From: Gerris lacustris
Taxonomy: Eukaryota; Arthropoda; Insecta; Hemiptera; Gerridae
Direction of reading: 5' to 3'
Assembly: GCA_951217055.1 (NCBI GenBank)
Contig: OX578276.1
Location: forward strand, 134,838,587 to 134,902,586
Length of the DNA: 64,000 bases
Part shown: in pieces, positions 34,518-46,639 of the stretch
How positions within the stretch are numbered: the first letter of the stretch is position 1
Layout of the letters: the number at the start of each line of letters is the position of its first letter
Program-made: the position numbers and the translations under genes
Notes under the pieces: model-generated
Told to the model about the DNA's origin: nothing
Seen by the model: the letters and a program-made list of their open reading frames with translations, nothing else
The model's database searches: none

Positions 34518-37500
34518 TTCTTTTTACATTTTATAAAAAATTAAAAAAAGATATTTTATCATTTCCCCTGCATATAATGTTCTTGAACACTCAAGCATGC
34601 CTTTGTTATGAAATATTTTTTATTTAACTATTTCTAATTCAATCCACTTCCCGAGTACATGCACTCCATATCTCACCACTTATCTCCATATGACCACTGT
34701 TCCCTATTATACAATGTTTCCATCCTGTCCCTAAATAAAAATCTTCATTAATAAAGTAAAGTTCATAAGGTAACGTTAGCACATTTCTTGCACCACAAGA
34801 AACAAATGTGAAAACGATAAACATCACATTAAAATATTCTTATTTATCATTGTTAATTCTACAAAAAATATATCTTAACTGTAACTAAATAAATGTACAC
34901 AAGACCATTGTTTTATAGACTACGAACACTTAGAAAAAAGAAAAATTAAGTCAATTAATTTAGATATATTTTTAGATAAGTTATTATATTTATTTAAAGA
35001 CCAACAAATCAAAACAAACATTTAGTTTTATTGGGATAAATGTGGTAGCATTGGCTTAGCAATAGCAAATCATTTCGAGGTGCTTCGAAGTCGAAACACT
35101 GCGTTTTCTTTTATTAACACTACACTATAACACTACTTGATTTTATAAATGATGGAAAAAAAAGTAGTAGTAAGTAAATGGCATTGTGAAATACATATAT
35201 CATGTTATCAACTGATAATAAGGTACAACAATTTTCAGTAAAATGTGTGCTGTATGAAATTGAATAATTCATGAAAGTTTTTCTTGCAGAGTTATTTGTC
35301 TTAGGTTGATGGAAACATAGCTCGGTTTAAGAAAGGAAACTACTGGAGTAGAGAGTAAAGTTTCAATAGAGGAAATGTTGAGTATTGCCAAAGTATTTAT
35401 TGCAGACTCGTGTCTTTCCCAAGTTGTTCTTTCAAGTCACCGAGAGACGGATGAGTGACTCGGTTCGCTTTGAATCCGCGACGGTCCGATCGATATACCG
35501 CTCCTTGAAAAAATATGACGGAGGAGTTTGGAAGAGCCGTTCAAGCGGATGCGGACTTTGATTATTATTGTTAGTGGGTTGGCATCCGTTGGTCGGGGAG
35601 GGAGGACACGGGTGCTTCGGTGGAACATCAAGCCTTGCCGGAGAGACTCTCCTATCTCATATAACGACCCGAACAAACGGTCGGTTGATCCACCTCACAA
35701 GAATCGGAGCCCGAAAACTCCCTCCCCATAGCATCCTCCTTCACATTTTCCGCTAAAATAAACATTTTGGAGCCCCTTCGTTTGTAACTCAGCCGAGGAA
35801 TCGTTTATCCTCTAGTAGAAATACACTCCCCCTCATGGTATAATAAGAAAGAGATGCGAGACTCTATCGTCGCGTCGTCTTCTAGGACCCCAGTAACTCG
35901 CCTTCCTGTTTACCCTGTATAACTAAAGAAAACACGTTACCAAGAGTTTTCTCCTCCGACAATTCTTCTCTACTTCGGGCCATGTCGGGTTCTTGGCAAT
36001 ATCAAAATATTTTGTTAAGCTTCATAAAAGAAACTAAATTGCTCTATATAACCCCTTTTACATCGATTCCTTGGAAAAACGTCGCCCTAACCCAACTGGA
36101 CTACAAATTTTATCACTTCATATTGATAAAATCTTATTTAAAAAACTTCAATATAAGGATATTTCTAAAAACATTATTATAATTTTTAATTAAATCTTAG
36201 GTTCTAGAACATCGGGCAAAGACTTCAAAGGAAAAAAGTTGTTGGGATTTATGTTAAATCTATATCCCACCAACGAGCATTGAGACGCAAGTTATTATAA
36301 TAAATACAGCTAATTGGTGTTAGACTGCGCCTAACTAATTTGTTCAAAATTCATTTATCTTCACAATGGTGTACAGTATATAATTTATATTTTAATATTT
36401 TCTTTACTGCATATTAATTCACATATATAATATTCTTCTTTGGCAGTTTACCTAAACAGTGCAAGCAGTCTAGTAAATTTTGCAATATGTCAACCAAATA
36501 ATTAGGGTTAAAAATCAGAAATTACTAAAGACAAATTAACATAAAAGGGTTCGAAGAAGGATTTTATTTACTTGCATCTTTGCCAGAAAATTAAGTTATA
36601 CCAGTTCAAATCAGGTTACATTACTGTATCATCAAAAAGAGTTGAGAAGTAGAAATGGGAACTGGTTGGCTGTAGAGGGTTATAATCACGCCGATATTTG
36701 TATACATATAGTTAGTTATACGTACTTTATGGCGAGGGGTTGAAGAAGATTTAGCCCCGGTGACTGGCGGCTGCCTCTGTATGTGACCTAGCCTTACTTG
36801 TCCGGTTTAGGGTTACGAGGCTCTCCTCATTTGGTTTTTTTATATTTGATTTTTTATTTATCAGTTGCCGAAGGCTGGTTGGCGACGCGTGCACTCCCCC
36901 AGGTGTCCCGTATGCAGATGGCATATATTCTAAACTACCTGGGACACCCCCCTCCTCGTACCCTTCCCAACTTCCGTATTCAGACTTATCCTTAACCCCT
37001 TTTTTCGCTATTCAATATTTCAATAGTTTAACAGTGTATTCTGCGTGTGTCCGACCTACACAGATGGGAACCACCACCTGCGCTGCTCACCCTTTCTATC
37101 TATGCATAATTTCAACAATATCTTACCCCCTCCATTTCTACTTCGGGGTAAAAGTCTACCCGTGCCAAATCAGAATCACACTCGACAAATATAATGCCTT
37201 CAAACAAGACGGGCATTTTCAATTCAAACGCACTTCTTCAACTTCGATAAGTCCTATATTGTAGCACCTTTCTCCAACAATTATTTTTTTATTAACAAAA
37301 AAATACGTTAAAAAGGTTTACTAAATACAAGGGTGATTCACCCGATACGTTTTTATGACGAAGTTATTGAAGCATTCAAAAGAACTATAAGTTCTCTATT
37401 GATGCTATGTATAAAAATTATTTGAAAAAATATCATATTATATATTTCGAATGAAAGTTAAAATATTTTGTAAAGTTGATATTCATTTGCTAAGAACTGT

Positions 37501-38195
37501 CCTTTAAAAACTAAAAGCCTTAGAAAAGCAACGGCTCCTTAGTTGGATAGTTTGGTAGGGGAAGAGAGTGGTGTAAACAAACTTCTGTCTGTATAAGGCT
37601 ACCTGCCTTTTGTACACCTAACTTTTTTTGTGTGAATCCCTTTTTTTACCCCAAAAACGGGATTAAGTCAGTAGATGGTTCACCCCTATCATGGATTACA
37701 TTATAATGACTAGCCATCAAGCAGGTTGTATTGTTACCTCTCCCTTTTTTCCACGCTCTGGGAAAGCAAGTACCCTTTATTGTACCAATTTTTGTATAAG
37801 TATTCTTTTTTTTGTTAAAAGTAAACGTTATTTTTACCTCCCGTGTAATTCCATTGTATGAAAATAGTTTTTACACGAGTGTTTTGGGTTAGATTCTCCC
37901 TTTTTTTTGTGTGTGAAATTTATAACTATAACCCTTCAATTCAACAGGTCATAGCAAATAATTTGCTGTCTAACTTTGAAAAATTATTAGATACTACCAT
38001 TTTTTATTTATTTTTTACAATGAAGGATGTTTTACAGTTTATTTTAGTATAAAAACTTATTTTTTTAATATAAATGCACCAAAGGCAGGAATAAAAGGGA
38101 AGGAAAAATTCAGCGGCCAGTTCGGATTTGGCAATACAAATAACAGAAGAAAGGAGATTAAAGAAACTTAACCCTTAAGAGTTTTCAGTAGTGGC
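34518..38195. other. Unique sequence with several GC-richer blocks, no supported gene
   Basis: The blocks at 35330-35960 and 36650-37260 have overlapping open frames on both strands (for example 35437-35676 minus, 35528-35731 plus, 37034-37264 plus). None shows a domain, a clean acceptor or a codon pattern I trust. A short phrase taatgactagccatcaa occurs at 37706 and again near 39778. Confidence 0.35.
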
Positions 38196-38342
38196 TAAAA
38201 TAGTCTGCCAATTAGTGTAGCACACGGCTTCCTCGCGTACTACCACGTACTTTATGATATTATGCTTTTACAACGCAACCCATTATTAATTAATTTATGT
38301 ACTTTTTCTCTCTTGTTGCCAATCTGTCAAAATTGTTGTGTT
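38196..38342 (-). repeat. Family A 3' end fragment, inverted
   Basis: aaaatagtctgccaattagt, followed by 'ggcttcctcgcg' and 'ctttatgatattatgctttt', to 'aatctgtcaaaattg'. It abuts repeat G1. Confidence 0.7.
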
Positions 38343-38343
38343 C

Positions 38344-38900
38344 TTGGAATGAAGTTCCTTATGGCACGTTCTGAAGCCCGGGAGTGAATCCGATAAAAAC
38401 GACCCTCACAAAATCACCGTCACAAAACCGAGTTAGTAAAAGATGACCGATTTAGTTAAAATGTTGTGCACATGTTCATTTTACCAATGCCCAGGCAGAG
38501 TTCGTTGGACAACGTTAACTGCCCAAGCGTTCAACCGCAACGCTTGCGTAAACGTGAGCTTCAAAATTAAAATTGTATTCTAACTTCATCTATTTAATGA
38601 GACAAACAACTATTATAATTTTTTTTTTTTAGTAAAACAATCACAGAAACTGCTATGAAGTGATAAAGATCGCTAACTTTATTAAAGCGGACCTGAACAT
38701 TTAAAATTAAGAAAACAACGTTTTTACCGATATCTTACGTTCTAACGTAACGATATTAATAAAACTTCTTACAAAATCGTCTAAAGTACATTGAAACAGG
38801 CATGTAAAATATGAACCTGATACAAGCAGAAGTTGTTGTGTAGTGAAGTAATATTTTATAATAGTTTAAATTAGTAGGCCGGGTAGGTAGAAAACAGTCC
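38344..38900 (+). repeat. Repeat family G, copy 1
   Basis: It matches 43238-43820. Shared parts are ttggaatgaagttcctta, 'agcccgggag', 'cttcatctatttaatgagac', 'aacgtttttaccgatat' and the end 'ggccgggtaggtag'. The opening ggaa-tgaa-gttcc motif is echoed inversely at 39180-39200 (aaggaacttcgttcc), which may be an outer end. Non-coding. Confidence 0.7.
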
Positions 38901-39232
38901 TATTTCCTACCAACTACAAACATACTCTTTAACTATAAACTCATCATGATTAACTTTTTTCTCAATATTCAATACATATATATATAAGGCAATACTGTAA
39001 GGCGCTTGCTTTAATGATACAAATAATACTTTTCTTTTAATTTTTCCTTCACTCCGCAAGGTACAAACAGTTAGTTGTACCTTTAATTTTGTCTCTTTTC
39101 TAACTCCGCCATGTATAAGTAGTTAGCAACGTATACGTACTTAGCAGTGTGATTTTATAATTTATACTTAATGAAAAACGTAAGGAACTTCGTTCCTACC
39201 GGGTGTCCCCCCACTCGTTTTTTACTTGTATA

Positions 39233-39735
39233 ATAGTATTGCAAACGGTTAAAATTAATATGGGGTCATCTGTGGGCTACCTACTACTCACCATCCAAAA
39301 ATCAGATGAATATATTTTAAAGATGTATATATAAGTTTAAATAAATGTATGATTGTTCTATGTGGAAGAGAAACTAATGGCCACAAAAGGTTAAAAATGA
39401 TTATATGGAAGACAATTATGGACTAATTATGACTTTATGACCTACCATCAAAATTTCGTTAAAATTTAAGTAGTTTCTATGATATTATATTTAACGTCAG
39501 ACTGACAGACCAAAAATTACAGGACATAAATCCGTTTCAGATATCAGGGAAGATTCGTTCCGTGTCTGCATGTCTATCGGTCTATCTGATGCACAATGTT
39601 TGCGAACCAACATATCTTAAAAACTTCTCGTCCGATTTTAATGAAATTTGGATTAATGCTAAAACCATAAATCATTAAAGTATACGAAATAGGGCGCGAG
39701 GAAGCTATGTGCCACACTGATTGGCAGAATATTTT
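39233..39735. repeat. Two family A pieces in inverted (head-to-head) arrangement
   Basis: 39233-39510 is the minus-strand middle of A ('cggttaaaattaatatgggg', 'tgtggaagagaaac'). 39518-39735 is plus-strand A ('aaatccgtttcagatatcag' to 'gaggaagctatgtgccacac'). They meet near 39515. Confidence 0.65.
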
Positions 39736-40459
39736 TAAAAAATGTTTGATTTATTAGTACAATATAGTAAATATAATGACTAGCCATCAATCAGGTTATA
39801 CAGTACATATATATGTATGTATTTAGCATATATTTATATCCCTCTACTATTAGCTATACCTGCACCCACGTCTCGAACGTATTTTACGTGAGTTACAATA
39901 TGATAAGGGTAAATCAAATCAATCTTACGTTTAATGCAATCTACCATACCAGTTAAACTTCAATATATCAAGGGATTTAGAAAATTAGATTTCTTATATA
40001 AATCCGGAATATTACCTACGTTAGATTTTTTTTTTTTTTTTTTTCAAAATATACTTTATATATAAAACTAAATAGGATATAAATATCTCTTATGTATATA
40101 GTTAAATAATATTTAAATAGATTTTTAAAATTAGCTCCTTTACGTGAAAATGGTTAACAGATAGTGAAATAAACCAAGAAGGCAATTTTTTAAAATTATT
40201 TTCAAACCAAAATTGAAATTACTTTAATATAAACTTTTTTCGACAGTAAAAAAGAATCAATTAATCAATTTAACCCTTTCATTTTTTTTATTTGTTAAAA
40301 ATCTTGGTCAACTGACTTATAAATACTAAAGCAACTAACTTATTTTATTTTTATTTGACTAAAGAAAATTAAATTATATATACTTTTAGAACGGCTCTTA
40401 AACATTAATATGATATCTTAATATTTCACACTAATGTGTAAATTACACAAAAGATATGA

Positions 40460-40680
40460 GGTACTTTTTTTTATTGTTACTCCCCTGTGTTTTTTTTTAT
40501 AATATAAATGAATTTGATTAAATAACTATTACGACTAAGGGATGTACTACTACTGTACTTTGGGACAAAGGAATATGACACTTCTGTCTTTATAAAGGGA
40601 GTAAGAGTCTAAAGGAGAACATTCCCTACACCGTATTTAGATTGTTACTCACCTCTGTTAGTTTTTATAAGGGGAGTAAA
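40460..40680. mobile_element. MITE family K, copy 2
   Basis: It opens ggtactttttt followed by attgttactcccctgtg, has the interior 'ctttgggacaaaggaatat', and ends aaggggagtaa. It is the same structure as 1601-1835 with part of the right inverted repeat lost. Confidence 0.7.
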
Positions 40681-40739
40681 ATAATATTTTGCATGGTTTC
40701 ATTGGATAATTCATGTAACTATAAATAACGACTTAATAA

Positions 40740-41111
40740 CTAACGATTAGTACGAGAATTTTTTATGAATTGTAATTAAAGATTAATATATTCCTTCATA
40801 ACATATATAGATTGTAAATGTTATAACATTTAAACTAACGATTAGTATTTCTTATGGATTATAATTAAATATTAATATATTCCATCATAACATACATAGA
40901 TTGTAAATGTTATAACTTATTACCTTTAAACTAACGATTAGTATTTCTTATGAATTGAAATTTAAGATTAATATATTCCTTCATAACATACATAGATTGT
41001 AAATTTATAACTTATAACCTTCAAACTAATGGTTAGTATTTCTTATGAATTGTAATTAAAGATTAATATATTCCTTCGTAACATACATAGATTGTAAATG
41101 TTATAACATAT
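40740..41111 (+). repeat. Satellite-like tandem repeat, four units of about 95-105 bp
   Basis: Units begin ctaacgattagta at 40740, 40835 and 40931, and ctaatggttagta at 41036. Each continues with 'cttatgaattgtaattaaag' and 'catacatagattgtaaat'. The flanks are MITE K2 and a palindrome. Confidence 0.88.
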
Positions 41112-41166
41112 TTTAACCTTTATAAAAGTAGTAAGTATTTGGGAGAACACTAAAACCTTCAGAGAT

Positions 41167-41220
41167 CCTGATTTTGATCTCTATAGATTGTATACAATCA
41201 ATAGAGATCAAAATCAGGAT
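41167..41220. repeat. Near-perfect 54-bp palindrome
   Basis: atcctgattttgatctctat is mirrored by atagagatcaaaatcaggat, with the centre around gattgtatacaatc. It lies at the edge of the satellite array. Confidence 0.9.
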
Positions 41221-41669
41221 GTTCTGTCGATACTATAGGATCCTTCATTGATTTAATATCTTATTCACGAATCCCAAAGATTTGATGGTATAGTTAGTGA
41301 ACAAAGAAATACAATAGCTGGAAGGAAGAAGGACACTGGTCGGTTGAATTGTGTTGGAAACTTTAGTTGTGAGTTAGCCAAAGCTTTTGTTAGGAACAGT
41401 TTGCCCAGTCACTGTAGCATCCAGCGGCTATCTCTCGGTCTTTCACTTGAGTTAACATAACTCCTTGTTCTTGACTCCAGACCTGTTCTTGTCAATCGAT
41501 AGAATCCTAACACCGAAACTAACCAACATTTTCAAATCCTATTTATAAAAATAATGTTCTTTCTCTAGCAGGTATCCTTTCTAAAATATTTTTAATTTAA
41601 TATACTCTTAATTTATTTTAACTCTAAGAAAAGATCATAATTAAAATATTAAAGTAAATCCTGTACTAA

Positions 41670-42243
41670 CCCTTGGGTGCGCGCGGTCTGATACAGACAC
41701 GAGGAGGTGCGTGTGCGTTCCCCTGATAGGACTTAATCTGTTTTATATGCCCACACAACAGGTAAAATAAATATAAACTTGAAGTCATCTTAGCAAAATA
41801 TTATAATACATATTTAAATTGGTTTTATTGTTTTATTATTATTTTAATTTATAAAATACAGTTTTTTAGTCTCATAGTTTATAAGCACAAAATTAGTCAG
41901 TCTCAATTATAATTTCAAAATTTTAATTTTTTCTGTATATTTTTATTATTTTATTTTTAAATTCAGGTACCATTATTAATTTATTTTGTATTATATGTAT
42001 AAATTTCACTACAATTAGCGTATTACTAAGATTTAAGTGAAAGTGGCGCGGGTCCCCTGTCAGGACAATATGGGCACAAAATTGAAGTATAATCACGTAC
42101 GATGTTAAACAGTGACTGATTATCTTGATAAAAGCAAGAAATGTAGCTAGAAAAATCTCTAGCATCCAATCGCACCCACATCTATCTTAATTTCACAGTT
42201 ATATCTCAAATTTAGGCCTCACAGGACCGCGCGTTCCCGAGGG
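41670..42243. mobile_element. TIR element, possibly piggyBac-like
   Basis: The left end CCCTTGGGTGCGCGCGGTC pairs with the right end (minus strand CCCTCGGGAACGCGCGGTC). CTAA flanks both sides (41666-41669 and 42245-42248, one base offset). Subterminal cccctgataggac / cccctgtcaggac repeats lie inside. piggyBac ends begin CCCT/CCY next to TTAA, so CTAA could be a mutated site; this assignment is an inference. No transposase is encoded. Confidence 0.55.
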
Positions 42244-42327
42244 ACTAATTATATTTTTTTTTAGAAAATTTACAACTATTTCAAAATTATATTTTTGGAA
42301 CATTTTGGCAAAAAAGAACAAAAAAAT

Positions 42328-42428
42328 ACGAGGAAGCTATGTGCCACACTAATTAGCAGAGTATTTACATTTTGCTTCCGAGCTTACCGAAGGTAACGTC
42401 AGGGAACATTTTTGGTTCCCTGGTGTCA
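42328..42428 (+). repeat. Head-to-tail junction of two family A ends
   Basis: The A right end ('gaggaagctatgtgccacac', 'gcagagtattta') is followed after 3 bases by the A left end (ttttgcttccgagcttaccg, 'ggtaac', 'cagggaacatttttggttcc'). This suggests tandem or circular copies. Confidence 0.7.
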
Positions 42429-42439
42429 GACAAAAAGTT

Positions 42440-43237
42440 TGGTATATAAAATTGATAAACACAGTTCTTTTTCTTTAAGTAAATTTGTGATATGATTTTC
42501 TTATAAAAAGGGTTCAAATAAAATGATTAATTAATGTAATATAACATGACAGTAAGGTGCTATTCTTGAAAATATTGAATCTGTAATCTCTTCTGGTGGG
42601 GTGGATACAAGGATGTAAATGACCGAAGCAACAAGAGCAAAGGGTCAGTAAACACCTGACTCGCTCCAGTTTCACCCTTACATCGCTGGACCATCAGGAT
42701 CCTTCTTCCTTATAAAATGCATGAAGGGGATTAGGTATCTGAACCCTTACATTGAAACCCTAACAAGCGTTTATCTGCAGCACAAAGGCTTCTGTTACAA
42801 CGTGAGTAGGTCAGTTCCAACCCTTAATACATAATAGAGGTGTGCAAGCAGTGTGAGGCTGTAGGACCCCAGGGTCAAGGGGGAAACTGGAGCAGTCAGG
42901 TGACCAGACTATTCCAGCCTCCCTTCTCTCTACCCTCTCTACAATGGACCATAGTACTCAGCTATAATACCGAGTACACTGGTCCGCTTTTAAATACCAA
43001 TTAAAAAAACATTGACCTGTTGTGTAAAAAATTGCATATGTATTACCGTTAAAAAATCTATACCATTATCCAAATATTTATTTTAAAAAACATGTTTTTA
43101 CGAAGAATTCTCTAAAAAGGAGAAAATGCTTTTTTAAAAGGCCACAGTATATGTCTATGTGGCTAATAATAAAAGCGTGGGGGCTATCAACATTTTCTGT
43201 TAAATGTTAAAAATCTGTATTCCGAGAATTCTCATTT
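42440..43237. other. Unique sequence with GC-richer block, no gene
   Basis: 42590-42960 is GC-richer and interrupted by stops in all frames. Confidence 0.3.
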
Positions 43238-43820
43238 TTGGAACGAAGTTTCTTATAGCACGTTACAGCGTCTGGAGCCCGGGAGAGAATCCTAAAAAAA
43301 TGACCTTCACAAAACCGACCGTTAACGAAATCCACCGATGACGATAACTTGAGTAAATATTGACCGATTTAGTTCAGCCCAAGCGTTCGCGCGCAATGCT
43401 CACGTAAACGTAAACTTCAACTATAAAATTGGAATTTTAGGACGGGAAAAAATTCTAACTTCATCTATTCAATGAGACAAACAACTTTTTTAAATATATA
43501 TTTTTTATTAAAACCAACACCGACACCACCATAATGTGTTAAAAATCGCTAAAATTATTAAAGTGGATCTAAACGTTTTAAATAGAGAAAACAAACGTTT
43601 TTACCGATACCATAAGTTCTAACGTACCGATTTTAATGGAACTTCATAGGTACACCGATGTGTACCTATGAAGTTTTTGTACCTGTTTCAATTGTACTTT
43701 AGACGATTATAAAGTACAATTGAAACAGGCACGTAAAGTTACAATCTGGTTCAGGCAGAAGTTTTTGAGTTGTGAAGTGATATATTTTAAATTGAGTGCC
43801 GGGTAGGTAGGGAACAGGAC
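43238..43820 (+). repeat. Repeat family G, copy 2
   Basis: It aligns with 38344-38900 from ttggaacgaagtttctta to gccgggtaggtag. It differs by an inserted pair of perfect hairpins at 43640-43732. Confidence 0.7.
43640..43732. repeat. Two adjacent perfect hairpins inside repeat G2
   Basis: The first is aacttcataggtacac / gtgtacctatgaagtt. The second is gtgcctgtttcaattgtact-like arms around gacgattat (43679-43732). G1 has only a single pass of this sequence, so G2 carries an inverted duplication. Confidence 0.85.
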
Positions 43821-43853
43821 AGAACAGGTAAAAATATAAGCAGAAGCCCACAC

Positions 43854-44250
43854 ATAATAGTACATTACGCGTCTTGTGCGGAAAGTAGCATTTTGCATGC
43901 GAGTGTGGAGTTTACATGAGCGACAGCGAGGGTAGTTAAACCACACGAGCAGTTTTCGCACGAGTTGCGTACCGTACTTTATCTACGATTGCTGGATTTT
44001 AATAATAAATACAGAAAAAAAATATTCATCATTAAATATACATTGTTTATCACTAGAAACTTGATAAAAACAGTTACTTTAATTAAACAAACAGCCAATT
44101 AGTTTTGTTAAATGTACACAAACACGCTAATCATGCGATAAGGTGAAGAATTATGAAACACACATGCGCAATGAATACAACTACGAAAAGAATCACTTTC
44201 TACATCTAAACAGAGATAAAATGTTTAAATTTCATATCAATCGTAGATAA
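43854..44250 (-). mobile_element. Repeat family D, copy 3 (coding part deleted)
   Basis: It runs from ataatagtacattacgcgtc to atcaatcgtagataa in the D1 orientation. The region that codes for the recombinase-like N-terminus in D1 is replaced by about 25 unrelated bases. It directly abuts element E2. Confidence 0.72.
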
Positions 44251-44254
44251 TAGT

Positions 44255-44903
44255 TATTTATGCACCTAGGGAGTAAAGTAAGCCATTACTCCCTGAGCGA
44301 AAAAGTTGGTTCTTGAGGTGAAGCCGAAGGAACCATGGTCCCTAAATCCCGAGGCGAAGCCGAGGGAATAATGCTAATTAATAAGGCCGAGGGAATAACG
44401 CTAAACGCGCAGCCGAGGGAGATAATTATGGCGAGGGGAATAATGGCACTTTACTCACGAGGTACATACAATATTTTATCTCCAGTAGGGAGAAAATACA
44501 CATTTTCATCCATTGCACAGTGATTATTTTAATAAATAACAACAATTATTAGCACTTTTAATAGCAGATATAAGAGATTCAATATTAAAAACAAATAAGA
44601 ATTGGAATTAAACTCAAATAGAAGGTTATTTAGATGCAGGTTATAAACAAAGAAAAAACATGGTCGAAAAAGCAGTCACGCAAACCTGATTTCAACAACT
44701 TCATTACATTAGCCATTCATTTTCTACTATTTATAAAATAATTAAGTTGCAATCTTTACTTTTTCGCCCTACTTTACTTTTTCGCCCTACTTATACTTTT
44801 TACTTTTTTCCCCTACTTTTTGAGTTCAGGGATGAAAAGACTTACTTTAGACCCTCTAAACTAATTCAAAATCATAACTTTTTCTCCCTACTGGAGATAA
44901 AAT
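44255..44903 (+). mobile_element. Family E composite element, copy 2
   Basis: Module 1 (tatgcacctagggagtaaag to ttactcacgaggtacata) contains four ggcgaagccgaggga-like phrases. Module 2 runs from tatctccagtagggag to ctccctactggagata. It has the same order and spacing as 26977-27580. Confidence 0.75.
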
Positions 44904-45053
44904 AAATTTTTAAATTCCAATGCCATCAGTGCATTGAACAACTCACGTTACTCCACTTCTGGGATTTCCTTTATTTCAAGCGGTAATTATTTTTTAATTT
45001 TACACTTTTAAAACCTTTTGGAAATTAACTAAACTATCTTCTATATTTGCTTA

Positions 45054-45648
45054 TTTTGCTTCCGAGCTTACCGAAGGTGATGGAGGCTATGTGATTATGC
45101 CTTCGATTTCAAAAATTTCAAGACAGAAATCCGTTTCAGGCATCAGGGAACATTTTTGGTTCCGTGTCTGTCTGTCGCTCACTCTTTGCGAACCAACATA
45201 CAACTAAACTACTCATCAAAACAAAAAAACAAAAAAAAAAAGAAAAGAAATTCGGATATTGGTCATCATTAGCCCGCATTGTTGGTCCCTTATATTATAA
45301 GTTTCAACCTTCTGCGTTCATTTGTTTCTCTTCCACATATAAAGATATACATTTTTTTTACACCTATATATCTTCAAAAGTAGACACATGATTTTTATAT
45401 AATTAGTATGGTTAGTCGAAAGTAACTCACAGATAGCCCCTGATTAATTTCAACAGTCTGCGCTCTTTGAATTTCGCTAAATTGATACTTTAATTTATGT
45501 ACAAATCAAAACAATTTTGACAGATTTAAAAATGGGGGAAAATTAAATAAATTTAACAAAATTAGGTTGTAAAAGAATAAAGCCATTAAAGTATACAAAA
45601 TAGGAAGCGAGCGAGCTATATGTGCCACACTCTTTGGCAGACCATTTA
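45054..45648 (+). repeat. Family A repeat, reference full-length copy (595 bp)
   Basis: Order of parts: ttttgcttccgagcttaccg; 'agacagaaatccgtttcagg'; 'ttttggttccgtgtctgtct'; 'gcgaaccaacata'; 'tgtttctcttccacat'; 'cagtctgcgctctttgaatt'; ending with a 'gcgagctatatgtgccacac', 'ggcagacca' block. About a dozen copies or fragments lie in the window on both strands. No TIRs or coding frame are seen. The class of element is unknown. Confidence 0.8.
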
Positions 45649-45649
45649 T

Positions 45650-46546
45650 AGATGTTTCTTTATTTTATTTATTAATTTATTTCATTTATCCACTTATTTT
45701 TAATAATTTATTTTATTAATTTCTTTTTAATTTCTTATTTTTATTTTTTTGCCTCATTTATCTTCCTTCCAGGTAGCTTTCATTATTCTTGGATTATGTT
45801 TTATTTTTAACCTCCGCAGTTTTGTTTTTTACTTTTTTGGACTATATATGGTACACATTTTGAGATCCCGAAAGCTGGCTTCGTGAATTAAAAATTAACT
45901 AATGTTCAAACGTCGGAAATACAGAATCTCTGCAAGTTACAGCTTTGTAGAGAGTCGGGAAGTGGGTCAAATATATAGATTGCAAGATTTGCCTCTGACA
46001 AAAATCTGTCCTGATAAGACAAGTTAAGATAATTTAGGTAGTTAAAAGCGTGTAAAATAAAAATAAACTGACACTCATGAAGGTAATATTAAATAATGAA
46101 ATGATACAAATCGAAATTTCAAATTAATCAGTATTTAGATGTGTGAAACTAATTCAGTCTTTTACAAAGATCTCATGAAATTTGTATGACATACTTAAAT
46201 TATGACTACCCTACAAAGATTTACAATATTAAATAACAAGTTATGCAAAGATCTTGGATGTGTCAAACACTAACATACAAGTTATTGGTGAAATCAATAA
46301 TAATACAACGTAATTGGCAATTGTATTCACTCTATGACTTCATTGAACTGAAAGGTATGCTTGTAGTACGAAAATCTCCGTGAGCTTCTCTCTAGTTGAC
46401 TGGACTTTTAAGAGATATTGGACTATTATATTTATAGTTAGATTATACATTATGCGGATAATAAAACACATTTTGAGTTCAATTTTAAGATTTTGGTAGT
46501 TTTCATATTACGGAAAGTTTAAATTTTAATTTAAATCAAATTATAA
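45650..46546. other. AT-rich sequence, no gene
   Basis: T-rich at 45650-45840, otherwise unremarkable. Confidence 0.3.
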
Positions 46547-46629
46547 TTATTATTTACTACGGGAAACAGACAGTGAAATCCCGGCGCGGGAGTGAATTTT
46601 TCACTGTCTGTTTCCCGTAGTAAATAATA
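46547..46629. repeat. Perfect inverted repeat with GC-rich loop
   Basis: tattatttactacgggaaac plus agacagtgaaa is mirrored by tttcactgtctgtttcccgt plus agtaaataata (about 31 bp per arm). The loop contains tcccggcgcggga, itself a small palindrome. Confidence 0.9.
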
Positions 46630-46639
46630 ATATATAAAT

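Noticed and set aside
34639..34827. 62-codon minus ORF
   Set aside because: No domain, no splice context, and similar in length to chance ORFs throughout the window.
40740..41111. CRISPR-like array
   Set aside because: The units are contiguous tandem repeats with no unique spacers, in a eukaryotic setting.
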